Of a stretch of 64,000 nucleotides of DNA, positions 57,848-64,000 are shown piece after piece (position 1 is the stretch's first letter; each line of letters opens with the position of its first letter). Both the position numbers and the translations under genes were made by a program. The stretch spans positions 1,612,001 to 1,676,000 of the forward strand of contig JAVXUO010001034.1 of the NCBI GenBank assembly GCA_033065855.1. The letters run 5' to 3'. The stretch comes from Escallonia rubra. Lineage: Eukaryota; Streptophyta; Magnoliopsida; Escalloniales; Escalloniaceae. Below the pieces are notes generated by a model, which searched no databases, was not told where the DNA came from, and saw only the letters and a program-made list of their open reading frames with translations.

Positions 57848-60800
57848 ATGGCGGTCGCTTCAAGCTCTGGTCAGAAGCAGAAGAAAAACGGCAGCCGGAC
57901 GGAGGAAGCGACCTCTCAGCAACAGCCGGAAAATGGGGGTCCGCCGGCAAAGCGCACCAGGTGTCAGGGAGTCCGTGTCGTCCATGGCCGGATTTATGAT
58001 TCCGAAAACGGCAAGACCTGTCATCAGGTGATTTTGATAATGCCCGCAAAATCCGTTTGGTTATTACTGCTTGGGGGATAGAAAGATGTGATTTATGATG
58101 TCACATTGTGTTGAATATTCGAGAAGTACCAGATTCACAGAGATCCATTTTATGTTTTTCTTCTTTAGAGGGTGATTGCTTTTTTCATAAGCAGTTTGTT
58201 AGGGTTTCTTGATGCTCTCAAATTAATTGAGACATATGGGCATATCCTTGCAGTTTATACTTAAATATGGCTCAAATAACTATTGATCTGGTATTGAGTC
58301 CAGTTGTTATGTGGTTGCACATTTCCAGTAGAATTAGTGGAAAATGGGGTATGAAGGCTCATAAGAGGGAAACTTGTTCATATGTTCTTCCTTAATTTAC
58401 AAGAATAATACTTATTACGATGATAAGAAAATCGTCAATGAAGCAGAATAGAAACTTTTGAGTGTGATGCATGTTCAGCACAGCTAACTTGAGGTTTTTG
58501 GCTTTTATTGATTTGTCCAACAATCTATGAAAGTACTAATAATTTCCGTGATAATTCCAATCAGTTTTTTGGTGATTGAACTTTTCTTGACTAAGCAATA
58601 TGTTTACGGTTTATTTCATGGACCCCTTAACCGTACCTTCAGTTTGATACGAATCTAAGTTTGTTTTCATATTTATTGTATTTACTTGTTCATAATTTTG
58701 AAGTGTTGGAACTAAATGATATTGTAGTGCCGCCAAAAAACCCTCGACTTTGTGGCTGCCTGCAAGAACGAGAAAAACAACAAGATGTGTACCATGAAGT
58801 TTTGTCACACATGCCTTTTGAACAGGTTAATATTATTGTAAAGTCGCTACCTTAAACATTTTACTAGAACATTGCTTTCTAGACTTTCTGTCTAATGAAT
58901 TGGCTACTCTTGAATTAGGTATGGGGAGAAGGCGGAAGAAGTGGAAGCTTTGGATGAATGGAGCTGTCCCAGGTGCAGAGGCATCTGCAATTGCAGCATT
59001 TGCATGTGAGTTTGAGGACTTATCAATTGTTGTCTGTTGTCTGATGTTTCACGTATATTTATGTTTACTCTCAAATGCTATGCAATTTATAGGAAGAAAA
59101 ACGGTCACCAACCCACTGGTATGCTTGTGCGAACAGCCAAGGCAACTGGGTTTTCATCTGTTTCAGATTTGCTTCATGTTAAAGGTCGTCAAAATTGCCA
59201 CGACAAGTTAACAAAAGAAATTGGTGCTTTGCTGACTGCTTCAGAAAAGGTGTGATAATGTTGTTTTTTTGATTGAACTTCTATGTTTAGGCAGCAGTTC
59301 CCTTTAGAAATGTATTGTTGAATGAAATTTCTGACTTCAAATTTCTACATTATTTATAAACTTGTCAGGAGGGTCCGATCGCATCTCCTGGAAAGCTGGG
59401 GAAGGAAAACTCATTTGATGGAAAGATGGACACAAACATACATCCCGTGTCTTTAGCATCAAACACGGTTAAGAAGAAACCCAAGAAAATGAAACGCAAA
59501 GGCTTAAAGGATATACATAATGCACCTGGTAATGATCTTGTCTTTTCAAAGGGGGCTGGTCCTCAACCCAATGAGAAGAAGAAACCAAAGAAAACCAAGC
59601 TTGAAAAGTTAGAGGAGATGCAGAGTGGCAACAAAGGTAATGGTGCTTCATGGGAGAGGAATGGTCCTCGTACTGATAAGAAGAGAACAAAGAAAGCAAA
59701 GCGAGAAGAGTGCAAGGAGATGCATAATGGTGAAGGAGATGATGTTCCTCTGCTGGAGGAGGTGAGTCCTAAAAAGCCTCGAGTTTCAAATGAGATTTAC
59801 AACAAAGAAGTGGGAAGTAATGTAAAGGTTGATGGTTCTCTACAAGAGGAAAAGGGTTACAAGACAGGGTTATCTAACAAAGTTTTCTTGGATCCCTCGG
59901 GTAATGAGAAGAGAAAAGATAGAGATGTCATAGCCCACAAAGATGTGACAGTGTTGTATAGCCAGAAAAATCAACATGGAGAACTGCACAAAATGGCTAT
60001 GCAACCTTGTGAAAACAGAAATTCTCTGAATTTTGAAAGCAAAGATCTTGATGCTAACCCAATACCCCAGGGAACTGAATTGACTGCTGTTGCTGGCATT
60101 GACTTGCCACTAGAAGATGTTGGAAATGCTTTGCAATTTTTGGAATTCTGTGCTGCTTTTGGAAAGGTAATTCTTTTTTAGTTCTTGGTATATTCAGGAA
60201 ATGTGTGCAACTTTTAGCACCTGTGAATTGTTCTTATCCTACGTATTGTTTTCGAGTTCTGGTATGTCTTTTTAACTTTTGGTTATTTATATTGCATGGC
60301 GGGCTTCCGAGGTTGAGTTCATTGGTTAAGTGGAAATATGAAATAGTTTGATGTTTAATACTATTTTTTCATTTTTATAACCTATTTTTGTTTGCGTTGG
60401 AAATGTGGTTCACAAAAGTGTGAAGTATATCTATGCAAATTATGTAGGTAAACTGCCTTCACAGTTTATTAGCATTACATATATGTATGGCCTCAGACCT
60501 TGATCTCCTTTTCTGCCAATACTTCTGTTCTGCCAATACTTCTGTAAATGTAAATAGATAAGTGTACTATATATTAAGTATTGTAGAACAGTTTCAGCTA
60601 TTCGTCATTCTTTCATTTGCTTCTTTGTTGCATCAAATGTACATTCTGTTTTTAGGTTATATTGGTACTTTAGTTTTATGAGGTTACTTCTTTACCAACT
60701 TTAGTTTTCCTAAATAAGTTGATGCAAGTATTCCCATTATTAGGCATTGTGCCACCGCGCCAACTTGCAAGCCATCGAGGAACCCTTGCAGGGGTGAGGC

Positions 60801-62964
60801 AAGTCCCTTATCTTGGGCAACCCAACTGTTGTTGCGCTCTGGTTCTACGTCACTTGGTTCTTTTGTTGTTTGGAGTTCCTTTCTAATCATGATAATGTGG
60901 GAAGCATGTTCACCCCTTTCATCCTCCCCGTTGTTGACAGATACTTGATGTGAAGAAAGGAAAGGCTGAACTTGTACTTCGAGAATTAATAGATGGGAGA
61001 AGTAGGCGAAGTGGGCTCCGGGCACACCACTCAATAGTAGTCCAGTTTCATATTCAATTGCTGTCTCTAATACAAGAGGATTCTGGGACAGAGTAAAAAC
61101 TATTTCCTAGTAAATGTAAATACGAGCAAGTTTACTTTCTTATTCGGGATATATAAACTGCTTATTTGCACTTTCCCTAGGTCTCCAACTTTAAGTCCAA
61201 CACATGGCAAAGACTCATGGTTGCTTGCTCTAAAGAACTGCATTGCTGAATCCCAGTGTTCGGTGGATTCGCTGCCCTTTGATTGTTTAGATAGAAGAGC
61301 TGGTGGATATGATACTTTAGACTTTTCAATGAGGCTTAGACTCTTAAATTTTTTGTGTGATGAAATTCTTGGAACAGAGTAAGTTATGAAGATCGTTTTT
61401 TCTATATAATTTCTACTTGTTTTTTATGAGGTTTGTAACGCAAGTGGACTTTTTTAACAGAAAATTAAGGAATTGGATTGATGAACAAGATTCAAAAGCT
61501 GCAGAAAAAGCGAAGGAAGCTAAAGAAAAAGTTATTGCTGCAAAGGATAAGGTAACCTAGACATCAAAGGACCTTAGGGTTTTGAAACTAACATTCGGTT
61601 CTAAGAGGTTGATACCATTTACAGGAGAAACACTTGAGGCAGAAAAGGTTGGATGAGGTTGCAAAAGCAATTATTGTAAAGAATGGTGCTCCTCTTTCAA
61701 TACAAGAGCACGAAGCCATTGTTTCTCAAATTAAATCTGAAGCAGCTCAAGCACATACTGAGATGCTGGAATTGAAGGGCATGATACCCAAGAGTATGTT
61801 TTAGGTTGAATGTCTTCAGCCAGTTTTTTACTGTTTGTTCCTTTTCCGTTTCTTCCCCTTAGGTTTATATCTCCATAGGCCTCCTACCTACAAATAAACA
61901 TGGATGATGTTCTTTTTGTCTGACCTTCCTCTGGACATGCTTTTGTAGAGAAAAGATCTGATGCTGTAAGAACGGAGCCTGTTCTTCTGGACACTAATGG
62001 TTGTGCATATTGGAGATTAAACAGTTATTCTGATGGTACTGATATTCTACTTCAAGGTAAAATTTAACTGCTGCATCTAGAAGATGAGGTTTCAAGTTGG
62101 CTTTTCGTTTCCTTCACTCATCTTCCGTATTGTGCAGACCTAGGAACTGATTGTAAAGGTGGATCCGTTGAAAAATGGTTTGCTTATGATCATGAACAGA
62201 AAGAGGTTATTGAGAAACAAATCTCCTTTAGGTATGCGCTCACTCTATACTTAATGCTCAACAGTTGTTTTTGCATATTTGATTAGTAACCAATTAAGAT
62301 ATGCTGTCATAAATTTTTACAGGTTTGCTGTTTATAGGTACAATGTTTTGATAGCATAATCATGCAATTTTAACAATATAACTGTAATGATTGTCAATCA
62401 TAGAGAAATAGAACAAAAAACTAGAAAATTTAAAACGAATGTCCAGAAATGGGCTTCGATAGCATAGTTATGCAATCCACTTCAGGAGCAAACCTCCAGC
62501 CCCTAACAGTGGATAAGAAGATGATCCGGTCTCCCCATCCTTCCTGCACTTGACACACCAGCTTGTCAATAGCCCCCTCTTCCTCAGGTTATTGCATGTC
62601 AAGACTGCACGCTGCACCAGATGATATGGGGCTACTGATCATTTGTTTGGCCGGCGTTCAAGCTCCCTGTCAGCTATAGATGAAAAAACTTGTGGGCACT
62701 ACTTTGTCAAAATCATTAATGGTGTGCCTATAACTACAGTGTACCTATTGATCAGACAAGCTGACTAGCTAGGACCAAATTATCTGAGCAAGATGGATGT
62801 AACAAATGGCAATCTGGTTCAAACAATTATCTGGTCCTTTTTTGTTTTTCATGATAACATCTTGTTCTTAATTGGCATATGGGAAATGACTAATGTTTTG
62901 CTATGCTAACTTAATTTCTTCTCCCCCTTGTAGAGAAAGAAAGATAAAGGCCCCAAGACGTTAA
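57848..62964 (+). CDS. CDCA7-type zf-4CXXC_R1 protein with DDT-like C-terminal region
   Basis: Nuclear chromatin protein. Twelve exons: 57848-58027, 58728-58825, 58919-59005, 59093-59249, 59369-60166, 60941-61092, 61181-61378, 61461-61551, 61625-61793, 61949-62056, 62138-62231 and 62934-62964, all GT-AG, giving 720 residues. The zf-4CXXC_R1 domain (about residues 40-150) shows KTCHQCRQKT, MKFCHTCLLNRYGEK, DEWSCPRCRGICNCSICM and NGHQPTGML. A Lys-rich linker of about 265 residues follows (KKKPKKTK-type repeats). The C-terminal part has a DDT-like helical segment (GKAELVLRELIDG, SMRLRLLNFLCDEILG) and an AEKAKEAKEKV coiled coil. CDCA7 proteins work with DDM1/HELLS remodellers and DNA methylation; plant members with this C-terminus (At5g38690-like) are less studied. 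A GTG-started upstream extension (57815) was rejected for the ATG. Confidence 0.85.
60167..60940 (+). other. Intron 5 of the CDCA7-like gene with a GC-richer insert
   Basis: A 774-bp intron. Its last third (about 60720-60935) is GC-richer than the rest and carries a minus-strand open frame of 116 codons with no recognisable domain. It may be a fragment of an inserted sequence; no ends or target duplication were found. Confidence 0.35.
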
Positions 62965-63218
62965 TCAGATGGTTCGATAGCATCTCTATGCAGGACAAAA
63001 GATCTAGAATTTCTTGTAGAGCAAACAAGTACACAAGCTGATTGGGAACATTTGGCTGACGGAATTGCTTGTACTATATACTGCTTGTTTAAATGCGTTT
63101 GGATCTATCTATGGATGCTATGTTATACGGCTATTGGATGTTTGTATCATATTTTGGATCTCCAATCAGCCTGTTCTGGGCAAAGATGATTGTAGTTTTA
63201 TGGCATTCAATTTGTGTA
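62965..63218 (+). other. 3' untranslated and flanking DNA of the CDCA7-like gene
   Basis: Ordinary AT-rich 3' flank. No other gene seen. Confidence 0.5.
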
Positions 63219-63324
63219 TTTATTGAGTTTCACTTTTCACCATTGGAGTTCCATGTTTGTCACTAAAGGTCTTTTTAAGTTTTGTTAGATATGTTCTTTA
63301 GTGACACGTGTGAAACTCAATAAA
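63219..63324. repeat. Small hairpin element (106 bp)
   Basis: Perfect 15-bp outer arms TTTATTGAGTTTCAC (63219-63233) and GTGAAACTCAATAAA (63310-63324). Inner perfect arms GTCACTAAAG (63259-63268) and CTTTAGTGAC (63296-63305). It looks like a miniature inverted-repeat element or a strong 3'-flank hairpin. No clear target duplication. Confidence 0.65.
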
Positions 63325-64000
63325 AAATGAAGCTAAAATATCAACAATTTCCCCCCTCCAAATCCCAAGTTTGGTCCCCTAAAATGCACCAAGTTTTTGG
63401 ACTGGTCAAGAAGGAACAAAAGTGGCACCATTGCTAGTTTACGTACTTGTACTACCAGTAACAAAAGCACAAATAAAGATGGCTAAGAAAGAACTGCTAG
63501 TTGAATATATAGACATTCGTTCTTGCAAAATCTTCTCCACCTCTGTTCTCTTTTAACATAATGAAGTTAAAACTGTTTTATACAAATGTATTGAAGTGAC
63601 ATTTTCCCCATCAAAGTTGGATCAATTCTTCATATTCATTTCTATAACGTTGTATTGGAGACCAGTCGAACTTCATATATATCATTTTCTCCCTTCCCTG
63701 CAGCCACAATATCATCAAGCTTAGTCCATAGAAACCTTGTATCTTAGCTGTCTTGTATATACTGGAAATCAGAAGATATGACTTACCGATTTCAGCTGTG
63801 ATCCCGGGTCCAAAGAATGAAGTGAATTTTGCCTATGAATCCATTATGAATTTTACGAGTTAGTTGCCTAATTTAACTACATCAGAACTATATAAATTGG
63901 ATGCGATTATGCAGTCATTCTACCTGTCTTTTTTCAAAATCTGACAACTGTAATGCTTTTGCCTCAAACACCAACACTAAACAGTATTTGCCATCCTCGG
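63325..64000. other. Right-hand flank, nothing recognised
   Basis: AT-rich, short open frames only, no motif recognised. It could be the edge of a neighbouring gene that continues past the window. Confidence 0.4.

Noticed and set aside
60684-61034. Minus-strand frame of 116 codons
   Set aside because: It overlaps intron 5 and exon 6 of the CDCA7-like gene and shows no recognised domain.

Overview
This is nuclear DNA from a flowering plant, most likely a eudicot. Genes are split by GT-AG introns, a hexose/H+ symporter (STP family) sits beside a CDCA7-type zinc-finger gene, and the spaces between hold plant-type elements (Mutator-like MULEs with FAR1-type transposases, hAT-like elements, a Stowaway-like MITE, a LINE and a solo LTR). 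I cannot name the species. No tRNA, rRNA or CRISPR array was seen.

Layout. 1-13532: a large MULE (element 1, family A, left tip outside the window). Its left arm drives a gene for a plant-mobile-domain (PMD) protein followed by a ULP1-type cysteine protease exon. Its right arm faces inward with a truncated FAR1-type transposase. A 3.75-kb solo LTR (5414-9164) with a GTTGG target duplication splits the protease exon. 13549-23441: a second, almost complete MULE (element 2) with ~290-bp terminal inverted repeats, a FAR1/MULE transposase reading right, a PMD-ULP1 gene reading left, two diverged copies of a small unknown ORF and a central array of hairpin repeats. 23442-30050: a TA/CATA microsatellite, unassigned DNA, a 5'-truncated LINE (minus strand), a Stowaway-like MITE and a 741-bp hAT-like element with a perfect 8-bp target duplication. 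30051-57078: three near-identical copies of an STP sugar-transporter gene (start codons at 30692, 42552 and 54440). Two ~8.6-kb transposon blocks lie between them; each holds the transposase half of a family A MULE, an hAT-like element and a Pack-MULE-like element that captured pieces of an Lhcb gene and a BAHD acyltransferase gene. 57182-57445: a relic related to element 2. 57848-62964: a 12-exon host gene for a CDCA7-type (zf-4CXXC_R1) protein with a DDT-like C-terminal part. 62965-64000: 3' flank with a small perfect hairpin element.

How it fits together. Elements 1 and 2 share one plan: each arm carries its own promoter/leader/intron and drives an inward gene, transposase from one side and PMD plus ULP1 protease from the other, the two converging on a tandem-repeat array. 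Both are now damaged. Nearly every DNA element here is bounded by (TA)n, which suggests an insertion preference. The STP triplication looks like a recent unequal exchange between STP copies flanking a transposon block. The best candidates for an undescribed system are the PMD-ULP1 MULE family, its small accessory ORF and its hairpin-rich arms and centre.
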